A stretch of 64,000 nucleotides of DNA from Lachnospiraceae bacterium (GTDB taxonomy: Bacteria > Bacillota > Clostridia > Lachnospirales > Lachnospiraceae), in contig JAMPFQ010000012.1 of assembly GCA_023664345.1 (NCBI GenBank), positions 52,990 through 116,989 of the forward strand. Reading direction: 5' to 3'. Position 1 is the stretch's first letter; the number at the start of each line of letters is the position of its first letter. Shown piece by piece: positions 16,223-24,563 of this stretch. The translations under genes were made by a program, and so were the position numbers. The notes below the pieces were generated by a model, which saw only the letters and a program-made list of their open reading frames with translations, did not search any database and was not told the DNA's origin.

Positions 16223-17314
16223 ATGAGATTAAGCATTATCAGCTTTACAGAGAATGGGATGCAGCTTTCCGGTAAGATTGCGCAATGTCTGAATGCGGGG
16301 AGCGGGGAGGAGGCTGCCGACCTGTATACAAAATGCGGAGCCTGCAGAAATACGGTCACAGCTTTTCCGGTTTCCTTTGTGGAGAGTTCCGTGGGGGAAT
16401 GGGCAAAGGCGCAGATGGAGGCGAAAAACGCCCTGCTGTTCATTGGAGCCTGCGGGATCGCGGTCAGAGCCATAGCGCCATTCCTCGTAGACAAGCTGCA
16501 TGACCCGCCAGTTCTGGTGATGGATGAAATCGGAAAGCATGTGATTCCTATTTTATCCGGGCATATGGGCGGCGCAAATGAACTGGCGGAACTCATTGCG
16601 CGGAGGATGGGCGCGGAGCCGGTGATCACAACGGCAACGGATCTGAACGGAAAGTTTGCGGTGGATCTTTTTGCCAAAAGGAACGGATTGGCCATTGTAA
16701 ACAAGGACGGAATCGCCAGGGTTTCAGCGAAAGCGCTGGCGGGACAGGAGATTACGGTGTCTGTCGCGCCGGGATTTATGGGAACTGTTGCTGGGAAAGA
16801 CATGCAGGCAGATTGCAATGTCAAGGAAGTGCGGATCGTTCCCTATCCGCCCGCGCAGCCCGTTGATATTGTGATCACGTCTGAGGACAGGGCGTTTGAC
16901 GCCGCTATCCTGTTAAAGCCCAGGGAATATGTGATCGGGATGGGATGCAGGAAAGGCAAGTCAGAGGAGGAGATTGCCGCTTTTATTTCACGAACCCTTG
17001 AGGAACTGGGCATTCCCGTAACACAGGTTTATGCCCTGGCCTCCATTTCCCTGAAACGTGAGGAGGCGGGACTGACCGGGTGGTGTAAGAGGGCAGGGGT
17101 TCCGTTTTTGACTTATACCCCGGAAGAACTGCGGAAGGTAAAGGGGACATTCACGGAATCAGCCTTTGTGGAAGCACAAGTGGGCGTTGACAACGTGTGC
17201 GAAAGGGCGGCGCTGAGAGCCTGCGGGGAAAGCGGGAAGCTGATCCTGGGGAAGCGCGGGGAAAATGGGATGACCATAGCGGTAGCAGTGTACAAAGATT
17301 TTCTAAGTCAGTAA
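16223..17314 (+). CDS. cbiG: Cobalt-precorrin-5A hydrolase
   Basis: The 363-residue enzyme opens the ring-A lactone and releases acetaldehyde. The N-terminal domain shows FIGACGIAVRAIAPFL and VLVMDEIGKHVIPILSGHMGGANELA, and the C-terminal domain YVIGMGCRKGKSEEEI and ASISLKREEAGL. The last codons form the left arm of a near-perfect inverted repeat whose loop contains the TAA stop, so translation termination and RNA folding may interact there. Confidence 0.95.
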   Translation: MRLSIISFTENGMQLSGKIAQCLNAGSGEEAADLYTKCGACRNTVTAFPVSFVESSVGEWAKAQMEAKNALLFIGACGIAVRAIAPFLVDKLHDPPVLVMDEIGKHVIPILSGHMGGANELAELIARRMGAEPVITTATDLNGKFAVDLFAKRNGLAIVNKDGIARVSAKALAGQEITVSVAPGFMGTVAGKDMQADCNVKEVRIVPYPPAQPVDIVITSEDRAFDAAILLKPREYVIGMGCRKGKSEEEIAAFISRTLEELGIPVTQVYALASISLKREEAGLTGWCKRAGVPFLTYTPEELRKVKGTFTESAFVEAQVGVDNVCERAALRACGESGKLILGKRGENGMTIAVAVYKDFLSQ

Positions 17315-17432
17315 AGTACACTGACTAAGAAAATCTACGGTTCCGCTTTGCGGAACCTATGTACACGGAAGAATGCCCTAATGCGGGCATTCTTCCAGAC
17401 TTGCACCAATTATTTGTGCCGCCGGAGGCGGC
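17288..17432 (+). repeat. Four-hairpin structured segment between cbiG and cbiH
   Basis: In order it holds AGATTTTCTAAGTCAGT paired to ACTGACTAAGAAAATCT (17296-17336, 16 of 17 pairs), GGTTCCGC/GCGGAACC (17339-17357), a perfect 12-bp stem GGAAGAATGCCC/GGGCATTCTTCC (17367-17396), and GCCGCC/GGCGGC (17418-17432) next to the cbiH ribosome binding site. GTGTAC at 17288 and GTACAC at 17361 can pair around the first two, making a branched fold. No T-run follows, so this does not look like a plain terminator. Confidence 0.8.
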
Positions 17433-17447
17433 GATATGGAGGTCAGT

Positions 17448-18182
17448 ATGAAAAACAGAATTGATATCGTAGGCATGGGGCCGGGCAGGGAGGATATGAT
17501 GACGGGGGAGGCTCTGCGGGCGCTGGAGGAGGCGGATGTGATCGTAGGTTACACGCTGTACCTGGATCTGCTGGACGACCGCTTCCGGGGAAAGGAACTG
17601 CTGTCCACGCCCATGCGCGGGGAGGAGGAGCGGTGCAGGATCTGCTTCCGGGAGGCGGCGAAAGGGAAAAAGGTTGCCCTTGTGTGCAGCGGGGATGCCG
17701 GGATCTACGGACTGGCCTCCCTGATGTATGAGATGGGGAAGGAGGAGCCGGAGACGGAAATTCATGTCGTTGCGGGAGTCACTGCGGCAAGCAGCGGGGC
17801 GGCGGTTCTGGGGGCGCCCCTGAACCATGATTTCTGTGTGATCAGCCTGAGCGACCTGCTGACACCCTGGGAAACAATCGAGAAGCGGCTCCGAGCCGCC
17901 GCGGAAGGTGATTTTGTCATTGCGCTCTATAATCCGTCCAGCCATAAGCGAAAGGATCATCTGTCCCGGGCCTGTGAGATCCTGCTTTGCAGCATGGAAG
18001 GAGAGCGGGTCTGCGGATATGTGGAAAATATCGGAAGAGAGGGAACAAAAGCGGAAACCTGTACCCTGCGGGAATTAAGGGACAGGGAGGTCAATATGTT
18101 TACCACGGTATTTATCGGAAGTACTGGCTCAGAGATTGTAGGCGGAAAGCTGATCACAAGGCGGGGCTATGGGCACAGGTGA
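17448..18182 (+). CDS. cbiH: Cobalt-precorrin-3 C17-methyltransferase
   Basis: The 244-residue SAM-dependent methylase also contracts the ring. DIVGMGPGREDMMTGEALRA, VALVCSGDAGIYGLASLMYE, and VAGVTAASSGAAVLGAPLNHD with LSDLLTPWE are CbiH/CobJ signatures. The start at 17448 is preferred because GGAGG ends 5 bases before it; the in-frame ATG at 17436 overlaps that site. Expression may depend on the hairpins just upstream. Confidence 0.95.
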   Translation: MKNRIDIVGMGPGREDMMTGEALRALEEADVIVGYTLYLDLLDDRFRGKELLSTPMRGEEERCRICFREAAKGKKVALVCSGDAGIYGLASLMYEMGKEEPETEIHVVAGVTAASSGAAVLGAPLNHDFCVISLSDLLTPWETIEKRLRAAAEGDFVIALYNPSSHKRKDHLSRACEILLCSMEGERVCGYVENIGREGTKAETCTLRELRDREVNMFTTVFIGSTGSEIVGGKLITRRGYGHR

Positions 18183-18223
18183 AAGATGAAAATGCCGTTT
18201 GCGCGGCGGGAATGAGAGGAAGT

Positions 18224-20290
18224 ATGAGGGAAATACTGATCTTTGCGGGGACAACGGAAGGGAGAGTTCTGTCGGAGAGGCTGTCGGAGGCGGAGGTACC
18301 GCACACTGTCTGCGTGGCCACGGAATATGGGGAGATCGTTTTAGGGCAGCATCCTCTTGTAAAAATACACCGGGGAAGAATGAACCAGGAGGAAATAGAA
18401 GTGTTCCTGAAAGCAGGCGATTTCTCTGCAGTGGTGGATGCGACCCATCCCTTTGCGGAGGAGATCACCCGCAATATAAAGGCGGCAGTGAACCGGCTGA
18501 ATGAGGGAACGGGAGCAGCCGCGCTGTCCTATTTCAGGCTGCGCAGGGATTCTGCTGCCCAAGGTGCAACGGATACAGCGGAAAATATTGCTTTTTTTGA
18601 GACCAATACGGCCTGCGCGAAAGCATTGGAGCAGACGGAGGGGAATCTCCTGCTGACCACCGGCAGTAAGGAACTGGCCGAGTATTGCGGTTTTGGGGAG
18701 GTAAGACAGCGGCTGTATGTCAGAGTCCTTCCCGGGATGGAAAGCCTTTCGCTGTGCATGGAACAGGGGATCCGCGGAAAGCAGATCATTGCCATGCAGG
18801 GCCCCTTTAGCGTGGAAATGAATGAAGCAATCCTGCGCCAGTATCAGATCTCCTGCCTGGTGACCAAGGAAAGCGGCGTGTCCGGCGGTTACCCGGAGAA
18901 GCTGGAGGCCGCCCGGAGAGCAGGAACGCGTGTGTTTGTCATAGGCCGTCCCAGGGAGGATGAGGGCTGTTCCTTTGCGGAGGTATGCGGCAGGCTGGCA
19001 GCAGTCTGCGGGAGAGAGATCCGGGCGAGGGGCCGGATGGAGATCATCCTTGCGGGTATCGGCATGGGATATGGGGATTCCATGACCAGGGAAGTGGAAA
19101 AGGCGGTCAGGGAAGCGGATCTGGTATTTGGGGCGGAAAGGATGCTGGCAAACCTGCGCACAAAGGCGGAAACGTATCCCTTTTACCAGGCGGGACAGAT
19201 CATTCCCCGCCTGCGGGAGGTTCAGGACGAGAACCCGCTCACGGAAAGCAGTAAGGTCGTCGTCCTCTTTTCCGGCGACAGCGGATTTTACAGCGGGTGC
19301 CAGGCTTTACACGCGGCGCTGGAACAGGAGATCAGACAGGGACGGCTGGAGGCGTCCCTGCGCATCATGCCGGGGATCTCCTCCGTGGCTTATCTGGCGG
19401 CGTGTATCGGGGAGAGTTATCAGGATGCAGCGGTCTACAGCATGCATGGGAAAAAGCTGCCCGATCTTGCGCACAGGATCAGAAATCATCCGAAAACATT
19501 CCTGCTGACCTCCGGCGTCGGGGATGTCAACCGATTGGGGCAGCTCTTGACAGAAGCGGATATGGGGGACTGCGAGGTCATAACAGGGTATCAGTTATCC
19601 TATGAGGAACAGCGGGTGACCGTGCATACGCCCGCCGAATGCTGTGGACTGGACGAGGAGGGACTTTACACCTGCTTTATCAGAAATCCACATGCCGCAG
19701 ACAGGCGGCTGACCCATGGCATCCCGGATTCGGAATTTGTCAGGGACAGGGTTCCCATGACGAAAGAGGAGGTCCGGGAGGTCAGCATCTGCAAGCTGCG
19801 GCTGCGAGATCAGGCGGTGGTCTATGATATCGGCAGCGGCACCGGCTCCATTGCGGTGGAGATAGCGGGGCTTTCCGAAGATATCCGGGTCTATGCGGTG
19901 GAGCGAAAGAGGGAAGCGGCGGCTCTGATCGGGCAGAACAGGGAGAAGTTCGGGCTGCAGAATATCACAGTGGTGGAAGCCGAGGCCCCGGAGGGCTTAT
20001 CCGGTCTCCCCATGGCAACGCACGCGTTCATCGGGGGCAGCGGTGGCAGGTTAGAGGAGATCCTGGCAGCGCTGCGGCGGATCAATCCGCGGATGCGGGT
20101 GGTATTAAACGCCGTCAGCATGGAAACCATCTCCGAGATAAGAAAGATCTTGTCCATGGAGGAGATCGCAGGGGCAGAGGTGGCGCAATTACAGGTAAAC
20201 AGGGCGAAGAAGATTGGAGACTATCATATGATGCAGGCTGAGAATCCGGTCTGGATCTGCGCCTTTGACTTTACAGGAGAGGGTTGTTAA
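18224..20290 (+). CDS. CbiJ-CbiE-CbiT fusion: precorrin-6A reductase and precorrin-6B C5,15-methyltransferase/decarboxylase
   Basis: The 688-residue fusion covers three successive steps. Residues 1 to about 265 are CbiJ (ILIFAGTTEGRVLSERL, DATHPFAEEIT, TGSKELAEY). From about 272 the CbiE methylase starts (IILAGIGMGYGDSMTREVE, LFSGDSGFYSG). From about 505 CbiT follows (FVRDRVPMTKEEVRE, SAM motif VYDIGSGTGSIAVE, GGSGGRLEEIL). CbiE-CbiT fusions are common; all three together are less usual. The ATG at 18224 follows GAGAGGAAG; the frame is open further upstream only inside cbiH. cbiA begins one base after its stop. Confidence 0.93.
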   Translation: MREILIFAGTTEGRVLSERLSEAEVPHTVCVATEYGEIVLGQHPLVKIHRGRMNQEEIEVFLKAGDFSAVVDATHPFAEEITRNIKAAVNRLNEGTGAAALSYFRLRRDSAAQGATDTAENIAFFETNTACAKALEQTEGNLLLTTGSKELAEYCGFGEVRQRLYVRVLPGMESLSLCMEQGIRGKQIIAMQGPFSVEMNEAILRQYQISCLVTKESGVSGGYPEKLEAARRAGTRVFVIGRPREDEGCSFAEVCGRLAAVCGREIRARGRMEIILAGIGMGYGDSMTREVEKAVREADLVFGAERMLANLRTKAETYPFYQAGQIIPRLREVQDENPLTESSKVVVLFSGDSGFYSGCQALHAALEQEIRQGRLEASLRIMPGISSVAYLAACIGESYQDAAVYSMHGKKLPDLAHRIRNHPKTFLLTSGVGDVNRLGQLLTEADMGDCEVITGYQLSYEEQRVTVHTPAECCGLDEEGLYTCFIRNPHAADRRLTHGIPDSEFVRDRVPMTKEEVREVSICKLRLRDQAVVYDIGSGTGSIAVEIAGLSEDIRVYAVERKREAAALIGQNREKFGLQNITVVEAEAPEGLSGLPMATHAFIGGSGGRLEEILAALRRINPRMRVVLNAVSMETISEIRKILSMEEIAGAEVAQLQVNRAKKIGDYHMMQAENPVWICAFDFTGEGC

Positions 20291-20291
20291 A

Positions 20292-21773
20292 GTGAAGATA
20301 AACAGGATCATGATCGCTGCGCCAAAGAGCGGCAGCGGGAAAACAGTGATCACCTGCGCACTGCTCCAGGCGCTGAAAGATTCCGGCTGGCGGACGGTTT
20401 CCTTTAAATGCGGGCCGGATTATATCGACCCCATGTTCCATGAAAAGGTGATAGGAGTTCCGGCAGAGAATCTGGACACATTTTTTACCGGTGAAGAGCA
20501 GACCAGGGAGCTTTTTCTAAAGAGTGCGGAGGGAAAAGACCTGGCGGTGATGGAAGGGGTCATGGGGCTATACGACGGCCTGGGAGGAGTCCGGGAAGAG
20601 GGTTCTTCCTACCATCTGGCCAGGGTGACGAGAACCCCTATTATACTTGCGGTGGACGCGAAAGGGATGGGGCGCTCCCTGATCTCCCTGATCGCGGGAT
20701 TCCTCGCCTATGATAAGGAGCGGCTGATCAGGGGCGTGCTGTTGAACAGGATCTCGAAAGGATATTACGAGATCTTAAAGCCGCTGATCGAGAAAGAACT
20801 GGAGATCCCTGTGGCAGGTTATCTGCCGGAACAGGAGGAACTGTGCATCGAGAGTCGGCATCTGGGGCTTGTCATGCCGGGCGAGTTAAAGGATATCCGG
20901 CACAGGCTGCGGACTGCTTCTATAAAATTTTCCAAAACGGTTTCCCTGGAAAAGATCGTTGGGATTGCGAAGGAGGCACAAGAACTGAATTTTCCTGGGG
21001 AAACGGCATCGGGAAAGCGGAAAATGGGGAAAGCGGATCACGTGGCGGAAGATGCGGGCGCTGCAAGTCGGATCATACGGCGGAGCGGCGGTTCGAAAGT
21101 AAAAGAGGCCGGCCGCCCGGTCATAGCTGTAGCAAGGGACGAGGCGTTTTGTTTTTACTATGCGGATAATATCCGTATGCTGGAGGAATCCGGGGCGGAG
21201 ATCCGTTCTTTTTCTCCTTTACGGGACGAGAACCTGCCTGAGGGATGTTGCGGCCTGCTGATCGGCGGCGGATACCCGGAACTGTACGCGGAGAAGCTGA
21301 GCCGGAATCAAAAGATGCTTGCGGCGGTCAGGGACGCGGCGGCAGGCGGGATGCCGGTGGTGGCGGAGTGCGGAGGTTTTATGTATCTGCATTCCTCCAT
21401 AACGGATAAAGAAGGGATCTGCCATGATATGGCGGGAGTGATCCCGGCGGCTTGCTTTTATGCCGGAAAACTGGTAAGATTCGGGTATGTGGAGATTCAG
21501 GAGAAGCAGAGTTTCTTTTTGCCCCGGGGCGAGAAGATCAGGGGCCATGAGTTCCACTATTACGACAGCACTGATAACGGAAACGGGGCAATCGCAATAA
21601 AACCGGTGACAGGAAAGGATTATTCCTGTATGATAGAAGATGAGACGCACTGGATGGGGTTCCCCCATCTGTATTATCCGTCGAACCCCATGTTCGCGAG
21701 GTCGTTTGTCGCGAAAACACTAAAATATAAAAACAGTCTCGTAACAAATTCCTGCAAGCAGGAACTGGAATAA
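20292..21773 (+). CDS. cbiA: Cobyrinate a,c-diamide synthase
   Basis: The 493-residue glutamine-dependent enzyme amidates carboxylates a and c. The P-loop APKSGSGKTVITCALLQ is followed by FKCGPDYIDPMFH and GVMGLYDGLGG; the amidotransferase half has IGGGYPELYAEKLSRN and VVAECGGFMYLH with the nucleophile cysteine, then FHYYDSTDNG. The start is taken as GTG at 20292, with AGGAGA 11 bases upstream. A poorly conserved linker of about 40 residues (near 235-275) lies between the halves. The last 14 codons are made of a hairpin repeat unit. Confidence 0.95.
   Translation: MKINRIMIAAPKSGSGKTVITCALLQALKDSGWRTVSFKCGPDYIDPMFHEKVIGVPAENLDTFFTGEEQTRELFLKSAEGKDLAVMEGVMGLYDGLGGVREEGSSYHLARVTRTPIILAVDAKGMGRSLISLIAGFLAYDKERLIRGVLLNRISKGYYEILKPLIEKELEIPVAGYLPEQEELCIESRHLGLVMPGELKDIRHRLRTASIKFSKTVSLEKIVGIAKEAQELNFPGETASGKRKMGKADHVAEDAGAASRIIRRSGGSKVKEAGRPVIAVARDEAFCFYYADNIRMLEESGAEIRSFSPLRDENLPEGCCGLLIGGGYPELYAEKLSRNQKMLAAVRDAAAGGMPVVAECGGFMYLHSSITDKEGICHDMAGVIPAACFYAGKLVRFGYVEIQEKQSFFLPRGEKIRGHEFHYYDSTDNGNGAIAIKPVTGKDYSCMIEDETHWMGFPHLYYPSNPMFARSFVAKTLKYKNSLVTNSCKQELE
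21732..21772 (+). repeat. Minimal hairpin element forming the cbiA 3' end
   Basis: The arms ACAGTCTCGTAAC and GGAACTGGAAT flank the stem TTCCTGC/GCAGGAA. Arms and tail match the larger elements elsewhere. It supplies the last codons of cbiA and lies 4 bases before the next ATG. Confidence 0.7.
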
Positions 21774-21775
21774 AA

Positions 21776-22030
21776 ATGGAAAATTCATCCCGCTTTTTTG
21801 AAAATAGAAAATGTGAATATTTCCCCTGCCATAAGGGGCTGGCGGATTTTAACTGTCTGTTCTGCTACTGCCCCATGTATGCAAGGGAGGACTGTCCGGG
21901 GAACCCGCAGTACATAGAGAAGGACGGAAAGAGGATCAAGAACTGCATGGACTGTACTTTTCCCCACCGTCCTGAAAACTATGACGCCGTGATCCGGGTG
22001 TTGCGCAAAGATAATTTAAGAGAAGAATAG
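21776..22030 (+). CDS. Cysteine-rich small domain protein
   Basis: The 84-residue protein has eight cysteines arranged as CEYFPCHKG, NCLFCYCPMY, DCPGN and NCMDCTFPH, a pattern that suggests a bound metal (zinc or Fe-S). This small family is commonly encoded in cobalamin loci of anaerobes, but its task is not known to me. It starts 2 bases after the cbiA stop and is most likely part of the same transcript. Confidence 0.85.
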   Translation: MENSSRFFENRKCEYFPCHKGLADFNCLFCYCPMYAREDCPGNPQYIEKDGKRIKNCMDCTFPHRPENYDAVIRVLRKDNLREE

Positions 22031-22139
22031 GCTTTCATGCGCCCTTGTCGAAAGTCCAGGCATACAAAACGGATCTGAACCATGTGAGCCTGTATGTTTG
22101 AGAAAGAGGATAAAACATATTGTCAAATGAGGTGATGCA

Positions 22140-23684
22140 TTGAACCAAAAACTGAAAGAAAAGATACTGGAGTCAGTCTCTGCGGTCCTCCCGATCACGG
22201 GTATCGTGCTGCTGCTCAGCATCCTGCTTGTTCCCGTGGAACTGGGCACGATGGTGCTGTTCCTTGTGGGCGCGATCATGCTGGTGGTGGGAATGGGCTT
22301 TTTCCAGCTGGGGGCGGAGATGTCCATGACCCCTCTGGGAGAGGGTATCGGCGTCCAGATATCAAAGACGCGTAAGATCGTATTGATCCTGCTGATCGGA
22401 TTTTCCATGGGCACGATCATAACGATCTCCGAGCCGGATCTGCAGGTGCTGGCGCAGCAGGTTCCCTCCATTCCCAACTACACGCTGATCCTTACGGTGG
22501 CGGTGGGAGTCGGGATGTTCCTGGCGCTGGCGATCGTCAGGATCCTGTTCCAGATCAGATTATCGACCATATTGACCATGCTTTATCTTGTCCTGATAGG
22601 GATATCGTTTCTTGTTTCCAGGGATTTCCTGGCGGTGGCCTTTGACTCCGGCGGAGTGACTACGGGTCCCATGACAGTCCCCTTTATCATGGCCATGGGT
22701 GTGGGCCTTGCGTCGGTCAGAGGCGACAGGAACGCTTCCAGCGACAGTTTCGGTCTGGTGGCGCTTGCCAGCGTGGGGCCTGTCCTGGCGGTCATGATCC
22801 TGGGCTGCTTTTATGATCCTACTGAAGCCGCATATACGGCGGCTGCCGTGGCGGACGTGGTGACTACCCGGGATGTGGTATGGGAATTTCTGGCCAGTAT
22901 GCCGCCTTATGTCAGGGAAGTTTTGATCTCACTGCTTCCTGTGGCGGCGGTGTTTGTCATTTTCCAGGTGTTCAGCCATCGTTACCGGAAACGCCAGATC
23001 AAGCGAGTCCTGGTGGGGTTCGCGTATACATATATCGGGCTGGTGCTTTTCCTCTGTGGGGTGAATGTGGGGTTCGCGCCGGTGGGTTCCGCCATGGGGA
23101 GCGAGATCGCTTCCGCAAGCTGGAAATGGCTGCTGGTGCCCATCGGGATGCTGATCGGATATTATATCGTAAAGGCGGAGCCTGCCATACAGGTGCTGAA
23201 CCATCAGGTGGAGGACGTGACCAATGGCGCGGTATCCGCGAAAGCCATGAACCGCTGCCTGTCCGTGGGCGTATCCGCCAGCGTGGGCCTGGCCATGCTG
23301 CGGGTACTGACGGGACTGCCCATCTATTATATCGTTATCCCCGGCTATCTCATTGCGCTGCTGCTTTCCAGGCTTGTGCCCAAAATGTTCGTGGGTATCG
23401 CTTTCGACTCCGGCGGCGTGGCCAGCGGCCCCATGACCACTACATTCCTGCTTCCCTTAAGTATCGGGGCCTGTGATGCCACAAACGGAAATATCATGAC
23501 GGACGCGTTCGGCGTGGTGGCTCTGGTGGCCCTTACGCCGCTGATCGCCGTCCAGATCATGGGAATGGTGTATCAGTACAAGCTGAACAGGGCGGAGATG
23601 GTGACCGTGATGGAGCCGATCTCGCCGGATGCTGTGGATGAAATCTTTGAGTTTGAGGAGGAGTGTGCAGATGACGAACAATGA
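22140..23684 (+). CDS. DUF1538 family polytopic membrane protein
   Basis: The 514-residue protein is made of two homologous halves. Each ends a hydrophobic block with the same signature: VAFDSGGVTTGPMTVPF near residue 165 and IAFDSGGVASGPMTTTF near residue 421, each followed by a SDSFGLVALASVGP- or TDAFGVVALVALTP-like segment. About twelve membrane helices are likely. This looks like an inverted or tandem repeat transporter fold, with the acidic Ser/Gly motifs as substrate or ion site; no substrate is established. The start is a TTG at 22140 after GAGGTGATG. The downstream PII-like gene overlaps by 14 bases, pointing to PII control of transport. Confidence 0.85.
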   Translation: MNQKLKEKILESVSAVLPITGIVLLLSILLVPVELGTMVLFLVGAIMLVVGMGFFQLGAEMSMTPLGEGIGVQISKTRKIVLILLIGFSMGTIITISEPDLQVLAQQVPSIPNYTLILTVAVGVGMFLALAIVRILFQIRLSTILTMLYLVLIGISFLVSRDFLAVAFDSGGVTTGPMTVPFIMAMGVGLASVRGDRNASSDSFGLVALASVGPVLAVMILGCFYDPTEAAYTAAAVADVVTTRDVVWEFLASMPPYVREVLISLLPVAAVFVIFQVFSHRYRKRQIKRVLVGFAYTYIGLVLFLCGVNVGFAPVGSAMGSEIASASWKWLLVPIGMLIGYYIVKAEPAIQVLNHQVEDVTNGAVSAKAMNRCLSVGVSASVGLAMLRVLTGLPIYYIVIPGYLIALLLSRLVPKMFVGIAFDSGGVASGPMTTTFLLPLSIGACDATNGNIMTDAFGVVALVALTPLIAVQIMGMVYQYKLNRAEMVTVMEPISPDAVDEIFEFEEECADDEQ

Positions 23685-24366
23685 TCCAAAACCGGCTTTC
23701 CGGCTGCTGATCCTCATTGCCACGCCAAAGCTGGCGAAAAAGGCGGTGGAGCTCTATAAGCAGGGAAATGTGCCCGTCCAGTATTTCGTCCATGCGCAGG
23801 GCACCGCGTCCAGCGAAGTCATGGATATGCTGGGGCTGGACGGGATTGACAAAAATGTGCTGATGTGCATGGCGCCCAGGTTCTTTGCGGATGAGATGCT
23901 GATCAGGCTGCGCAAAAAGCTGCACCTGGGAGCGCCTAACACCGGTATCGCGTTTACGGTCAATATATCCGGTGGAAGCGGCCGTCTCGTGCAGATCATG
24001 GAGAGCCTGCAGCCGGAGATCAAACAACAGCTTTTAGGAAGGAACAGGATGGAAATGTCAGAGAACAGATATTATATGATCATGGCGATCGTGAATCAGG
24101 GGTTCAGCGGAGCGGTCATGGCAGCGGCAAGGCCGGCGGGGGCTTCCGGCGGAACAGTGTTCCACAGCAGGCAGATCGGGAGCGAGGAGGCCATGAAGTT
24201 CTGGAAGATCAGCGTGCAGGAGGAGCGGGAAGTGGTGCTGATACTTGCCCGGAAAGAAGATAAGCTGGCCATCATGCAGGCCATCGGGCAGAAGTGCGGC
24301 GCTCAGAGCGAGGCTCAGGGAATGGTATTTTCACTGCCCGTTGACGAGAGCGTGGGATTGGACTGA
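23671..24366 (+). CDS. Tandem PII-like (GlnB-fold) regulatory protein
   Basis: The 231-residue protein seems to hold two GlnB-like ferredoxin-fold domains, about 8-110 and 130-225. The second shows EREVVLILARKEDKLAIMQAI and GASGGTVFHSRQIGSEE, resembling the PII beta strands and T-loop region. PII proteins sense ATP/ADP and metabolites and bind transporters. The 14-base overlap with the DUF1538 gene suggests they form a pair. No standard uridylylation tyrosine motif is visible. The ATG at 23671 follows GAGGAGGAG. Confidence 0.75.
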   Translation: MTNNDPKPAFRLLILIATPKLAKKAVELYKQGNVPVQYFVHAQGTASSEVMDMLGLDGIDKNVLMCMAPRFFADEMLIRLRKKLHLGAPNTGIAFTVNISGGSGRLVQIMESLQPEIKQQLLGRNRMEMSENRYYMIMAIVNQGFSGAVMAAARPAGASGGTVFHSRQIGSEEAMKFWKISVQEEREVVLILARKEDKLAIMQAIGQKCGAQSEAQGMVFSLPVDESVGLD

Positions 24367-24413
24367 CCGAAGGATAAAATACAGGAACGCGGCGCTGCAT
24401 GCGCTGTGTTTTC

Positions 24414-24450
24414 AGACCGCCGCATATGGGCAGGACCCTGGCGGCGGTCT
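24414..24450 (+). terminator. Hairpin downstream of the PII-like gene
   Basis: A perfect 10-bp stem AGACCGCCGC/GCGGCGGTCT with an 18-base loop begins 48 bases after the stop. Only a weak T-rich tail (TATCTTATGTTGG) follows, so the terminator role is likely but not certain. A short perfect palindrome AAATTCTTAAGAATTT lies at 24475-24490. Confidence 0.55.
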
Positions 24451-24563
24451 TATCTTATGTTGGAAATTATGGGAAAATTCTTAAGAATTTGGAAACGGCC
24501 TTGTATCTCTTTTTGAGGATGTTACTATATGGGAAAAGAGGAATGATGGGGAGGCAGAGCAGA

